Positions 16,764 to 24,418 of a DNA stretch of 64,000 bases are shown piece after piece (the first letter of the stretch is position 1; every line of letters starts with the position of its first letter). Both the position numbers and the translations under genes were made by a program. The notes beneath the pieces were generated by a model. It saw only the letters and a list, made by a program, of their open reading frames with translations, was not told where the DNA came from and ran no database searches. Source of the stretch: an uncultured Christensenella sp. (GTDB lineage Bacteria; Bacillota; Clostridia; Christensenellales; Borkfalkiaceae); the NCBI GenBank assembly GCA_910586065.1, contig CAJUGI010000002.1, positions 263,728-327,727 of the forward strand. Reading direction: 5' to 3'.

Positions 16764-18632
16764 TTAGCCTCCGATTTTCGCCATAAATGCCGACTTGACT
16801 TCCCGCAACGCGGCGTATGCGATTACTTTTGACATCGTGCCGTCAATCTTGTTGCCGATGTAGCCGTTTATTTTACAAGGCATTACAAACCCGTTTTTAT
16901 CAACGCGGACGGCTGTGTTGCGGAAGTTCCAACGGCAAATATCGTTGTTGTTGTAATTGATAAGCCGCGCCCGTAAATCGGTTTCGATGTTGCGGGTCGG
17001 CACGTTAAGCGCGTCGGTCGTCATTCGTATTTTGCGCGGCACTTCTTTACCGAATTTTTGCGCGATTTCTTTCGCGAAGTCCTTTGCGTGCCATTCGTCG
17101 TAACCGACCGTAAGCGGGCGTATATTGTATTGCTTGAATATATCCCAAATGTAATTTGATACAACCGTATCGTCGATTACGTTGTCTTGCACAATGCGCA
17201 CCAACCCCGCGTCCGCCCATTCGATGTAATTCTTTTTTTCGGGGTTAGTGGGGGAGTCGGTCGATTGCCCGTCGCCCGCTTTAACCGCCGTAACAAAGTA
17301 CATCGTATGCAAGTATTTGACGGGGTCGTTCGGGCGCATAAATAAAAACGTGCAAGCGCAAAGGTCGTTTGTTTCGGCAAGGTCGACCCCGACAACACAC
17401 CAACAATGCGCAAAGTCGGCAATATCGAACGTGGCGGGACAATCAATGTATTTTTCCTCTAACCACGCGTTACTCGCTAATTGCTTGACGTTAAATTCCT
17501 TTGCAAGAATAAACGCTCGGTCGCTTCCGCTGTGGCGGGCGGTGTCGACTTTTTCCCGTAAATACGACCGCTTTTTCGATATGCCTAACATAGGATTTGA
17601 CTTCGTCCAACTGCGCTCGTCGTTCCAAATTTCCGCCTCGCTGTCTTGCGTATATAGCCATATCAACCAACGCGACGGGTCGGTTTTCGCCTCGCCTTTA
17701 AGTGCTTCCCGCGCGTCGGATAGCCGCTCGTCAAGATAGCCGTCGCGCACAATGCCTTCGGTCGTGATTTCAAAATAAAGCGGCTCGTCCTGCGTTGATA
17801 CCGATGTTTTAAGGGGCAATATTGTTGAATTGTCCTTCATTTCGTGAATTTCGTCAACGACCGCAAGTGTAAGATTTCGACCTTCCTTTGCGCCCTGCTT
17901 CGCCGACATTATTTCGATTGACCCCTTGTTTTGCTTCGAGAATTTGCCCGTTTTGCGGCGTTGCTTCGGGTTGCCGAAAAATATACCTTTGTTGTTTTTG
18001 CGGGTAACGCGCGATATTGCCCGCGACTCTTCCCGAAAAGCGTTGACGGCGTTAAATACGAGCGCGGCTTGCGCATAATCGTTTGACGCGCACATTACCG
18101 ATTGCCCCATACCGCCGCAAAACCATTCGGCAAAGATAAGGGCGGCGACGAGCGGGGTTTTTCCGTTTTTGCGGGCGACAAGGAATAAAACCTCTTGAAA
18201 ACGCCGCGCCCAACCCGCGCCGTATGACAACTCGGTATCGTAAACGTAAAACCCGAATATCGCCTCCGTAAATGCCTTTTGGAATAATTGCATTTTGAAC
18301 GGTTTACCCGCGAAGGGGGCTTGAAAAAGTTTCATTTCGTTTTCGATAAATGCAATTCGTTTGTGCGCCGCTTTAAGTGTAAAACGGTATTTGCCGCCGC
18401 CCGCGAAAATATCTTGTATCAACATTTCGAGCGTGGTTTTCAGTTCGCGCCCGACGACGATTTCCCCCGAACGGCAACGCTTGTAATATTCAATCAAAAA
18501 ACTATGCTCGCCGTCGACGGTATCGCTTAATGCTTGCCAACCTGTAAGCGGGTCAATTTCGGGGTTTGCAAGCGTCCAATCTGCGGGGGCGGGCGTAGCC
18601 GCTTCCGTGCCGTTAATCGTTGTCGTCGTCAT
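16764..18632 (-). CDS. terL: Terminase large subunit
   Basis: This 622-residue packaging motor has a Walker A-like ARKNGKT at 153-159, Walker B LAVVDEIHE with D260/E261, and a C-terminal RNase H-like nuclease starting VVGVDLAETND (D417). Length and motifs match the HK97-like Terminase_1 family. The start overlaps the end of the 18613-18960 gene by 20 bases. It works with a small subunit and probably the HNH protein encoded upstream. Confidence 0.95.
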   Translation of the reverse strand: MTTTTINGTEAATPAPADWTLANPEIDPLTGWQALSDTVDGEHSFLIEYYKRCRSGEIVVGRELKTTLEMLIQDIFAGGGKYRFTLKAAHKRIAFIENEMKLFQAPFAGKPFKMQLFQKAFTEAIFGFYVYDTELSYGAGWARRFQEVLFLVARKNGKTPLVAALIFAEWFCGGMGQSVMCASNDYAQAALVFNAVNAFREESRAISRVTRKNNKGIFFGNPKQRRKTGKFSKQNKGSIEIMSAKQGAKEGRNLTLAVVDEIHEMKDNSTILPLKTSVSTQDEPLYFEITTEGIVRDGYLDERLSDAREALKGEAKTDPSRWLIWLYTQDSEAEIWNDERSWTKSNPMLGISKKRSYLREKVDTARHSGSDRAFILAKEFNVKQLASNAWLEEKYIDCPATFDIADFAHCWCVVGVDLAETNDLCACTFLFMRPNDPVKYLHTMYFVTAVKAGDGQSTDSPTNPEKKNYIEWADAGLVRIVQDNVIDDTVVSNYIWDIFKQYNIRPLTVGYDEWHAKDFAKEIAQKFGKEVPRKIRMTTDALNVPTRNIETDLRARLINYNNNDICRWNFRNTAVRVDKNGFVMPCKINGYIGNKIDGTMSKVIAYAALREVKSAFMAKIGG

Positions 18633-18960
18633 AAGCCGATAAATCGTCGCCGTCGTCGCCGTTTAAGCCGCCGAGCAATTCCTTGTTAAGTTTTTGCATT
18701 GCCGAAGTGTATTGCGCCATATACTTGACCCGCGCCCGACCCGCCGCCGTTTCCCGCTGTATAGACGGGTTTTTCGGGTCGTAAATTATCGACGGCAATT
18801 CTTTGATTGCTTCCAAACACGCAAAAACCTCCGCGACCTTGCGGATAAGTTCGTCGTAAATTTGTAACTTGATTTCGTCCACGCCCGCCGCCTTGTATAA
18901 ATCGACGAGCCGCTTGTATTCGCCGTCGGCAAGCGTTTTTTTGTCTTTGCTTTTTTTCAT
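18613..18960 (-). CDS. Terminase small subunit-like protein (P27-like candidate)
   Basis: This 115-residue helical protein is directly upstream of, and overlaps, the large terminase gene. It begins with a Lys-rich segment and ends in an acidic tail (GDDGDDLSAYDDDND). Its size and place fit a P27-type small subunit. Because the 19784-20380 protein also looks like a small terminase, one of the two may be an accessory. The start has AGGAGGCGGAA. Confidence 0.5.
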   Translation of the reverse strand: MKKSKDKKTLADGEYKRLVDLYKAAGVDEIKLQIYDELIRKVAEVFACLEAIKELPSIIYDPKNPSIQRETAAGRARVKYMAQYTSAMQKLNKELLGGLNGDDGDDLSAYDDDND

Positions 18961-19085
18961 TTCCGCCTCCTTTTTGGAATTTGAAAACTTTTCGCCCGAA
19001 AAGTCAAAACTTCGGTGTGAATTTTTTTTACCTGCGGCCTGGAGTCTTTTCGGGTTTCAAAAATTTTGCAAGGATAGGGGGGGTA
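18961..19085. other. Non-coding gap inside the packaging cluster; possible cos site
   Basis: The 125 bp contain a G7 run (19076-19082), AT-rich blocks, an ACTTTTCG..CGAAAAGT inverted repeat and the only GGCC I noticed in the unit (19036-19039). A gap between an HNH gene and the terminase genes is a common place for cos. I see no proof of the cut site. Confidence 0.3.
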
Positions 19086-19781
19086 TTATTCCGTATAACG
19101 TGCAAAATATTTTTCTATCCAACCGACAACCGCGTCGCGCGTTGCCGCTTGCTTGATTGTTTCGTGCGCCCGCTTGATACATTCCGCCTTCGATGTGTCG
19201 ATGTGTACAAAGTTTATCACGTCGGGCGGATATTCCCGCGCAAGACTGTCGCGGTCTATGCGGTCGGGATATGTGCCGATTATGTACGCGTCTTGCCAAC
19301 GGCGGCGCGGCGTTGCCGTGCGTATTTCGTCAAGTAAATAATCACGCAAGGCGAACGCGACGCGCTTTGTTGCGTCGGGTTTATCATATTGCCCGCATAC
19401 GCATATTGCGCCGTGTATTCGGTCAAGGTCGACAACAATATCGTTGCGTGTGGCAACGCTTTGTACATACGTTGATTTGCCCGCGCACGGTGCGCCGTAA
19501 ACGACGTAAACGTGCTTTTGACCGACAACATTACCAAAACGCGCGTGCGCCGCGTTGTGGCAATCGTGGCACAATACTTCGATGTTTGCGGGGTTTAGCG
19601 TGATATTTACGTCGTCGATGTTGTCGAGCGTAAGTTCGGTTATATGGTGCGGTCGCAATTCGTCAATATCGAATACGCCGCCGCAACGGGCGCAAATTCC
19701 GCCGCTTTTTATCTTGCAATACTGCGCAAGCGTTAAATACTCTTTGCGGCAATAAAAGGCGTGTATCGGGTCAAGCGGCAT
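19086..19781 (-). CDS. HNH endonuclease fused to a P-loop kinase
   Basis: This 231-residue protein starts MPLDPIHAFYCRK. The N-terminal HNH domain has CARC (30-33), HH at 45-46, N63 and CHDCHNAAH (71-79). The C-terminal kinase domain has Walker A GAPCAGKST (96-104) and VDLDRIHGA (117-125). HNH proteins beside terminase genes are needed for DNA packaging in several cos phages; the added kinase domain is unusual and suggests paired cutting and 5'-end processing. The kinase half resembles the stand-alone gene at 979-1473. Confidence 0.85.
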   Translation of the reverse strand: MPLDPIHAFYCRKEYLTLAQYCKIKSGGICARCGGVFDIDELRPHHITELTLDNIDDVNITLNPANIEVLCHDCHNAAHARFGNVVGQKHVYVVYGAPCAGKSTYVQSVATRNDIVVDLDRIHGAICVCGQYDKPDATKRVAFALRDYLLDEIRTATPRRRWQDAYIIGTYPDRIDRDSLAREYPPDVINFVHIDTSKAECIKRAHETIKQAATRDAVVGWIEKYFARYTE

Positions 19782-19783
19782 AA

Positions 19784-20380
19784 TCAAATACCCTCCCAAC
19801 CGTCGGGCAATTTGCCCTCTTTTGCAAGTTCCAACGCCTTTTTGCGTAATTCGATTGCTTGCGGGTCGCGTGCAAATTCGCCCGAAAAACGGTTGATTAG
19901 CAAGAATTGTATCATACCCGCGTCGGGCTTTGCGTACTTGCGGTCGACGTATGTTTTGGTGTGCGGTTTGCCGTCGATAATGACCGTTGTCGTGTGGGTT
20001 TCCTCGTAGTAATAACCGACCGCGACGCGGTATGCGTTATCGAGTAAGTCGGCTTTTCCCGCTTCGCGCGCGCGTAAAAGCGTTTCGGTTAGTTCGGGAT
20101 AATCTTTTTTGTATTGCGCCCATTGCGTTTTACCCACGCCGTAAAATTTGCATATATCGCCTTCAGTAACCATACATCGCGCATAACGCTCTATATCCGC
20201 CAAATAAGGTAAAACCTTATTTGCGTATTGTGATTTTGCGCCGCGTTTTCCCGTTTCTGCGGCGTTATCCGCTTCGGCGGGCGGTTTTGCGTCCGCTTTC
20301 TTTCGAGCCTTGACGGGCTGTTTTTTGCCCTTTGTCGCGGCTGTTTTCTTTTCGGTGTCGTTTCGGGGTTGTTTCGGCAT
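19784..20380 (-). CDS. Terminase small subunit-like DNA-binding protein
   Basis: This 198-residue protein has a Lys/Ala-rich N-terminal tail (1-45) and then a helix-turn-helix-like stretch (TEGDICKFYGVGKTQWAQYKKDYPEL, about 72-97). A C-terminal part ends FARDPQAIELRKKALELAKEGKLPDGWEGI. This is like phage small terminases that recognise the packaging site. The ribosome site is AAGGAGG. It opens the packaging cluster. Confidence 0.65.
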   Translation of the reverse strand: MPKQPRNDTEKKTAATKGKKQPVKARKKADAKPPAEADNAAETGKRGAKSQYANKVLPYLADIERYARCMVTEGDICKFYGVGKTQWAQYKKDYPELTETLLRAREAGKADLLDNAYRVAVGYYYEETHTTTVIIDGKPHTKTYVDRKYAKPDAGMIQFLLINRFSGEFARDPQAIELRKKALELAKEGKLPDGWEGI

Positions 20381-20404
20381 TATTGACCTCCTTGTTTCGG
20401 TATT

Positions 20405-20614
20405 TTATTTGTTGCCGATGTCAAGCAAAATTTTTGAGAGAATAAAGCACGGCAAAACGGCAAGCGCGATTAAAAGCGGCACGCACGCGCCGAGCCAAGA
20501 TAGGGGAGTCGCGCCGCAAAGTTTACAAACGACGAATATTGCCGATAGCGGCACGCAAACCACAATTACAAGCAACGTAACAACGTAAATTGCCGATATT
20601 ATTTTTTTAAGCAT
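20405..20614 (-). CDS. Two-span small membrane protein
   Basis: This 69-residue protein is almost entirely two hydrophobic segments (about 5-30 and 41-62) joined by CKLCGATPLSW. The ribosome site is GGAGG. It overlaps the DUF3850 gene by 16 bases. Function unknown; it lies away from the lysis genes, so a holin role is not favoured. Confidence 0.65.
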   Translation of the reverse strand: MLKKIISAIYVVTLLVIVVCVPLSAIFVVCKLCGATPLSWLGACVPLLIALAVLPCFILSKILLDIGNK

Positions 20615-20865
20615 TTTTTACCTCCGATTTTCTTGATACTTAAAACCGCCCAACCGTCGGTCAAGCCGATAAAGCCCTTCAAGATGTGCGTTATTGTTGC
20701 CGTAAGCCGCCGCCCCGTATATTGCCCGTTTTCCCATTCGCGCAATATCAACATATCGCCGACGGCGTAATTTCGGTCGTCAAACCGCAATTCGTAAGTT
20801 TTTACACCTTTGTCAACTGCGGCGTAATATTCGGGTAAAATTTTCAAGTCGTGTATTTGTGCCAT
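20599..20865 (-). CDS. DUF3850 (ASCH-like) protein
   Basis: This 88-residue protein begins MAQIHDLKILPEYYAAVDKG with KTYELRFDDRNYAVGDMLILREW, the pattern of DUF3850, a compact ASCH/PUA-like fold thought to bind RNA or modified nucleotides. The ATG has GGAGGCGCAAA upstream. It overlaps the methylase gene by 22 bases, so the two are translated together. Confidence 0.8.
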   Translation of the reverse strand: MAQIHDLKILPEYYAAVDKGVKTYELRFDDRNYAVGDMLILREWENGQYTGRRLTATITHILKGFIGLTDGWAVLSIKKIGGKKCLKK

Positions 20866-21602
20866 TTTGCGCCTCCGTGAATAAATAATTTTTCGACGCG
20901 CTTTTGCTTGTCGCGGTTGTTTAAGTGCGTCGTTATTTCGTGTTGCCAAATACAAACGAAGTCGTCGGGCGCGGTGTATTCGCTTACGATTACGATATGA
21001 CCCGCCGCCGTTTGCTTCCTGCACCAATTCCAAAACTCCGCCGTATCGAATTTGCCGCCGCCGTAACCGATACCGTCCGAATACGGCGGGTCGCAATAAA
21101 CAAGCACGCGCTCCCGTTCGGGGAGTCGCAATTCCCGATAATCGGCGTTGCCGACAAGGATATTGCGCAAGGCGGGTAATTGACGGCGAAAATTCTCGCG
21201 TGCTTCGATAAAGTAATTTCGCGTTTTGCCGCCTTTTATGACTGCCGTCGCACCATAGCAACCGCCGTACACGCGGGCATTGTAAGAGCCGAATAAAAGC
21301 ACCGCCGCCCGATACCAACGGGCGTATTTGTCGGGGTTGTCCCGCACGTCGTAATATTCGGCGCGGGTCGGCGTTTCCAATTCGTCCAAAAGTGCGGGGT
21401 TTTCGCGGCACGTTTCGACGAGTTCGCATACAAGCGGGTCAATATCGTTGCCGAGCCTGTATTCGCATTGTATTTTATCAATCACGTTAAAACCGCCCGC
21501 AAACGGCTCGACGTACTGCTTGATGTTGTACGCGGATATGTAGCGTTGCAAAATCGGGATGATTTCGTTTGCGATTTTTGCCTTACTGCCGATGTATTTC
21601 AT
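20844..21602 (-). CDS. DNA adenine methyltransferase, D12 class
   Basis: This 252-residue protein has motif I VEPFAGGFNV (31-40) and motif IV CDPPYSDG (170-177), in the order of alpha-class N6-adenine methylases such as Dam. FGSYNARVYGG lies between. Dam relatives usually act on GATC, yet I found no GATC in this element, so its target is probably different or on host DNA. Start behind AAGGAG, 4 bases after the Rep stop. Confidence 0.88.
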   Translation of the reverse strand: MKYIGSKAKIANEIIPILQRYISAYNIKQYVEPFAGGFNVIDKIQCEYRLGNDIDPLVCELVETCRENPALLDELETPTRAEYYDVRDNPDKYARWYRAAVLLFGSYNARVYGGCYGATAVIKGGKTRNYFIEARENFRRQLPALRNILVGNADYRELRLPERERVLVYCDPPYSDGIGYGGGKFDTAEFWNWCRKQTAAGHIVIVSEYTAPDDFVCIWQHEITTHLNNRDKQKRVEKLFIHGGAKWHKYTT

Positions 21603-21606
21603 TTTT

Positions 21607-22476
21607 TCACTCCTTGCGTTTCATTTTGACGTACACATACGCGCCCGTCGTGTATTCGCTTGTTTTCTTTGTGATGTCCGTCATTTGATAGCCCTTGTAA
21701 AGTCCCTCAAAAACGGAATAGGGGTTGACCTTGTCGTACATAATGCGGTTTACCTTGCGCCGCGTAAACTTTGTGTCCGATACTGTGATTTGCGGCTTTT
21801 TCAAGTTCTTTGACGCGACGTATCGTTTGAGTCCTTTCGGGTCTTTCATACAATACCGCGCCATACCCTCGTAACCGCTGTCGTCCGCAACGAGCCGACG
21901 TACATTGTTGCGCCCGCCGTTGCCCCATAAGTCCTCCATTTTGTCGCGGTCGGCAAAGTTCGTTACGAGGTGATGGTGCATACGGTGTTTGCCTTTCTTT
22001 TCGTCGTTTTCAAATTCCGTCCAATAAACGTATTTGAACGGCGGGAAGTTGTGTCGTTCGGCATAGTGCTTTAATCTGCGAATAAACTTTTGTATTTCCT
22101 TTTGTGCGTCCGCATACGTTTTCGGGAGTCGCTTCTCGCTGTAAGTGAACGTCGCCCAAAAGTCCGCGTCGGTAAAATTCGCATTGATAAGCCGTACAAC
22201 GGTTTTGACTGCATTTTTGTAATTGAGCCGCTTTTGCGCTTCGCGGCTTTCCTTTGTTTTCCTTGCCCTTGATGTAGACGTGTGTGTTTCCCATATCGGG
22301 TAAACCTCGACTTCAAGCACGTTGCCGCTTTTAATCGTCTTTGTTCGATACTTGACGATGTGCGGGTCGGATAGCGATTGCAAGAGAGCGTCGCTTTCCG
22401 CTTCCCGCGCTTCGTCGCCGAATATCTCGTCATAGTTGTATTTGTGCGGGTCGAGTGTGTAGTAGCGTTTTGCCAT
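21607..22476 (-). CDS. HUH rolling-circle replication initiator (Rep)
   Basis: This 289-residue protein has HUH motifs in order: FWATFTYSE (107-115), the metal-binding HRMHHHLVTN (164-173) and YEGMARYCMKDPKG (202-215) with the candidate nicking Tyr208. Such enzymes nick the origin and start rolling-circle replication. No helicase, primase or polymerase is encoded in the element, so this is its only recognisable replication protein. The start is the ATG behind GGAGGCAAT; a long non-coding region that may hold the origin lies upstream. Confidence 0.82.
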   Translation of the reverse strand: MAKRYYTLDPHKYNYDEIFGDEAREAESDALLQSLSDPHIVKYRTKTIKSGNVLEVEVYPIWETHTSTSRARKTKESREAQKRLNYKNAVKTVVRLINANFTDADFWATFTYSEKRLPKTYADAQKEIQKFIRRLKHYAERHNFPPFKYVYWTEFENDEKKGKHRMHHHLVTNFADRDKMEDLWGNGGRNNVRRLVADDSGYEGMARYCMKDPKGLKRYVASKNLKKPQITVSDTKFTRRKVNRIMYDKVNPYSVFEGLYKGYQMTDITKKTSEYTTGAYVYVKMKRKE

Positions 22477-22751
22477 ATTGCCTCCGATAAATTGCTTTAA
22501 CGTAAAAGACAAAGAATAGCCAAAAAAGCGGGGGACAACACGCGGGGGCTAAAATGGGGCTTGTTCTTTCTTTATCGAGTTTATCAAACGCCCCCGATGT
22601 TTTCCCCCGCCGCCCCCTTTCTCGACCCCCGATGTAGTTTACCGATAAGGGGAAGGAGCGCGGGGCGCGTTGTCTTTTTTCCTGCTTGCGTCGTTGATAC
22701 GATAATACTTCATTACGAGGACGCAAAAGCACGGTTTTTGTATGCAAAACA

Positions 22752-22780
22752 TTGACACTTCGCCGCCGATGTGGTATAAT
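22752..22780 (+). promoter_or_regulatory. Consensus sigma-70 promoter on the plus strand
   Basis: TTGACA (22752-22757), 17-bp spacer, TATAAT (22775-22780): both hexamers perfect. It points against all neighbouring genes, so its product is an RNA rather than an mRNA for them. Confidence 0.85.
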
Positions 22781-22786
22781 ATTATC

Positions 22787-22866
22787 GGTTTGATTGATAC
22801 GCATTTTGTGTCAAGTTTCGCGGGCGGTCGGAAGTGCCAATTTCGACCGCCCGTTCCTTGTCTTTA
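22787..22866 (+). ncRNA. Short plus-strand RNA, possible counter-transcript to Rep leader
   Basis: The predicted start is 7 bases after the promoter's -10. The RNA would end at a perfect 10-bp hairpin (CGGGCGGTCG / CGACCGCCCG, 22821-22853) followed by TTCCTTGTCTTT. About 80 nt, no start codon with a ribosome site. It lies antisense to the operon mRNA between the DNA-binding gene and Rep. Control of Rep is an analogy with plasmid counter-transcribed RNAs. Confidence 0.5.
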
Positions 22867-22878
22867 ATTGTGGTTTAT

Positions 22879-23451
22879 TTACTTGTTGCCGTTCGGCGTT
22901 CTTGCGTCGTCGGCTTTTTCTTTTGCTTCGATTGTGGATAACCGAGCGTCGAGCGCGGCGACCGCTTGCCGCACAAAGTCGCTTTTACTTAAATAGCCGA
23001 GTTTTCGCAATGCTTCGGGCGCGAATACGCGCTCGGCAACGTCGCGGGGTATTTCGACTGTAAGATTGTACAAGCCTTTTACGCGGCGACGTTCGCGTTT
23101 CTTTGCCGCTTCCGCCGTCGGTGCGGGGTTGTCCGCATTTGCCATAAAAAGGCGTACATCGTGGTTTATAGCCGCCGCAAGTTCGGCGGGCGACATCTTT
23201 GCGTCGAGTCCTTCGATTTTGATTGTAGGCGGCGGCGCAAGCGTGATTTCGTCGCGGTCGTAAATATCGAGCGGGTCGCAAGCGAGCGTTTTACATATCG
23301 TTGCAAGCGTTGGCGGCGTGGGTAAGCAAACGCCGTTTACGAATTTACTCATTAAAGACGTATCGACTCGCGGGTCGGTTTTGCGTACCTTTTCGGCAAC
23401 CGCCTTTTGCATTACGCCGCGTTGTATCATTAGTTTTTTGTAACGGGGCAT
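22879..23451 (-). CDS. DNA-binding protein, HTH N-terminus and RHH-like C-terminus
   Basis: This 190-residue protein begins MPRYKKLMIQRG. Residues about 10-62 resemble a Cro/CI-type helix-turn-helix (MQKAVAEKVRK..SLMSKFVNGVCLPTPPTL). A linker follows, then a basic stretch (KKRERRRVK) and a ribbon-helix-helix-like end (YNLTVEIPRDVAERVF..SKSDFVRQAVAAL). The ATG overlaps the HAD gene stop (TAATG) behind GGGAGG. It is the last gene of the early operon before the Rep leader, so it may regulate replication. Confidence 0.65.
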   Translation of the reverse strand: MPRYKKLMIQRGVMQKAVAEKVRKTDPRVDTSLMSKFVNGVCLPTPPTLATICKTLACDPLDIYDRDEITLAPPPTIKIEGLDAKMSPAELAAAINHDVRLFMANADNPAPTAEAAKKRERRRVKGLYNLTVEIPRDVAERVFAPEALRKLGYLSKSDFVRQAVAALDARLSTIEAKEKADDARTPNGNK

Positions 23452-24011
23452 TATGTACCTCCCGCCGCCGATGTGGGCGGCTCGTCCGCCTTGTCGATAA
23501 GTTTCAAGGCGTAATATTCGCGCAACGCAAGGAATACGTCGCAATCGTAGCATTTACCCGCCGCCCGAATATCGGGGCAATAACAATGAGCGTCGCATAA
23601 ATCACGGCGGGCGACTACTTCCGCCGCCTTGTATGGTATCGCGTATTCGTCGTTTTCGCCGATACCAACCACGCGGCGCGGGTTGACCGCATTTGTGTCG
23701 ACGTATATATCCGCGTAAATCTTGCGCGTATCGCCGCCGTAACGGTTGATATTATCGGGGACGTTTTCGTTGATGTAGTCAAACACAATGCCGCGCTCTT
23801 TGCACCACGCAACCGCCGCGTCCAAAAGTGCGCCGTTTCTGCAAGTGTGCAAAATAATGATGTTTCCCGCCGCCGCAAGTTTCTTTATATAATATAAGGA
23901 ATAGGGGAGCGGCTCGCCGATGTTCGGGTATGCGTCTTTGCATAGTGTACCGTCAAAGTCGACGGCAACGATTTTCGGGGTTTTTATTATTTTCTTTTGG
24001 TCTTTTTGCAT
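23451..24011 (-). CDS. HAD-like phosphatase with C-terminal Cys cluster
   Basis: This 186-residue protein has the HAD motif VAVDFDGTLC (nucleophile D18, D20), then IILHTCRNG and a KERGIVFDYINENVPDN segment. These are features of small HAD phosphatases found in phages. The C-terminal part has CDAHCYCPDIRAAGKCYDC, a likely metal site not usual for the family. The start lies behind AAGGAG and inside the end of the previous gene. Substrate unknown; nucleotides are a plausible guess. Confidence 0.75.
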   Translation of the reverse strand: MQKDQKKIIKTPKIVAVDFDGTLCKDAYPNIGEPLPYSLYYIKKLAAAGNIIILHTCRNGALLDAAVAWCKERGIVFDYINENVPDNINRYGGDTRKIYADIYVDTNAVNPRRVVGIGENDEYAIPYKAAEVVARRDLCDAHCYCPDIRAAGKCYDCDVFLALREYYALKLIDKADEPPTSAAGGT

Positions 24012-24196
24012 TTGTCCGCTCCTTTGCAATACTGCGGGCGGTCGGGCGGTGTGATTTTTAACCACAAACCCGCCGCGCCGTTAAACGCGCTTGTAAGCCC
24101 GCCCGTGCGGTCGGTTGTTAATTCGATTGTCGAGTCGGGGTTTTTGTTGATAGCGTTTATAAGTTCGCCGAGTTCTTTTATTGTGTACTTTTCCAT
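23987..24196 (-). CDS. Small protein, unknown
   Basis: This 69-residue protein begins MEKYTIKELGELINAIN behind AAGGAGGCGG; the ATG overlaps the upstream stop (TAATG). The C-terminus is basic with two Cys (YCKGADKCKKTKRK). No family recognised. Confidence 0.6.
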   Translation of the reverse strand: MEKYTIKELGELINAINKNPDSTIELTTDRTGGLTSAFNGAAGLWLKITPPDRPQYCKGADKCKKTKRK

Positions 24197-24417
24197 TATT
24201 CCGCCTCCTTCGCGGGTTGTATTTCGCCGATAGTGTAACCGTACTTTTTGCAAAGTTTTTGTAACCGCTTAAAAAAGCGTTTTGTCTTTGTGATGTCTGC
24301 CCGCATAGTGAGCCGCACTTGCCCGCCGCTTCCGTCGGGTTTCGGCATTGTGGGCGTTATTGTTTGTTCAATCGGTATCGTAAAGGCAACGTCGACGCGT
24401 TGCGGTAAACTTGTCAT
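24196..24417 (-). CDS. Small basic protein, unknown
   Basis: This 73-residue protein starts MTSLPQRVDVAF behind GGAGGTTTGAT. The first half is a beta-strand-like PIEQTITPTMP region, the second a basic helix (KTKRFFKRLQKLCKKYG). No family recognised. Confidence 0.6.
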   Translation of the reverse strand: MTSLPQRVDVAFTIPIEQTITPTMPKPDGSGGQVRLTMRADITKTKRFFKRLQKLCKKYGYTIGEIQPAKEAE

Positions 24418-24418
24418 A

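Larger units (their letters stand above)
22477..22878. promoter_or_regulatory. Non-coding region upstream of Rep; candidate origin and ncRNA locus
   Basis: The 402 bp hold no convincing gene; the 124-codon minus frame here lacks a ribosome site. C-runs alternate with CCCCCGATGT (22590-22599 and 22626-22635). The right part carries a plus-strand promoter and hairpin. The place directly before a HUH Rep gene makes it the best candidate for the double-strand origin. I cannot locate a nick site. Confidence 0.5.

Noticed and set aside
19784..20380. Excluding one of the two small terminase candidates
   Set aside because: Both this protein and the one at 18613-18960 fit by position; the sequence alone does not decide, so both were kept with moderate confidence.
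22430..22804. 124-codon minus-strand frame in the Rep upstream region
   Set aside because: No ribosome site, odd composition (C-run derived), and it overlaps the Rep start and the plus-strand promoter.
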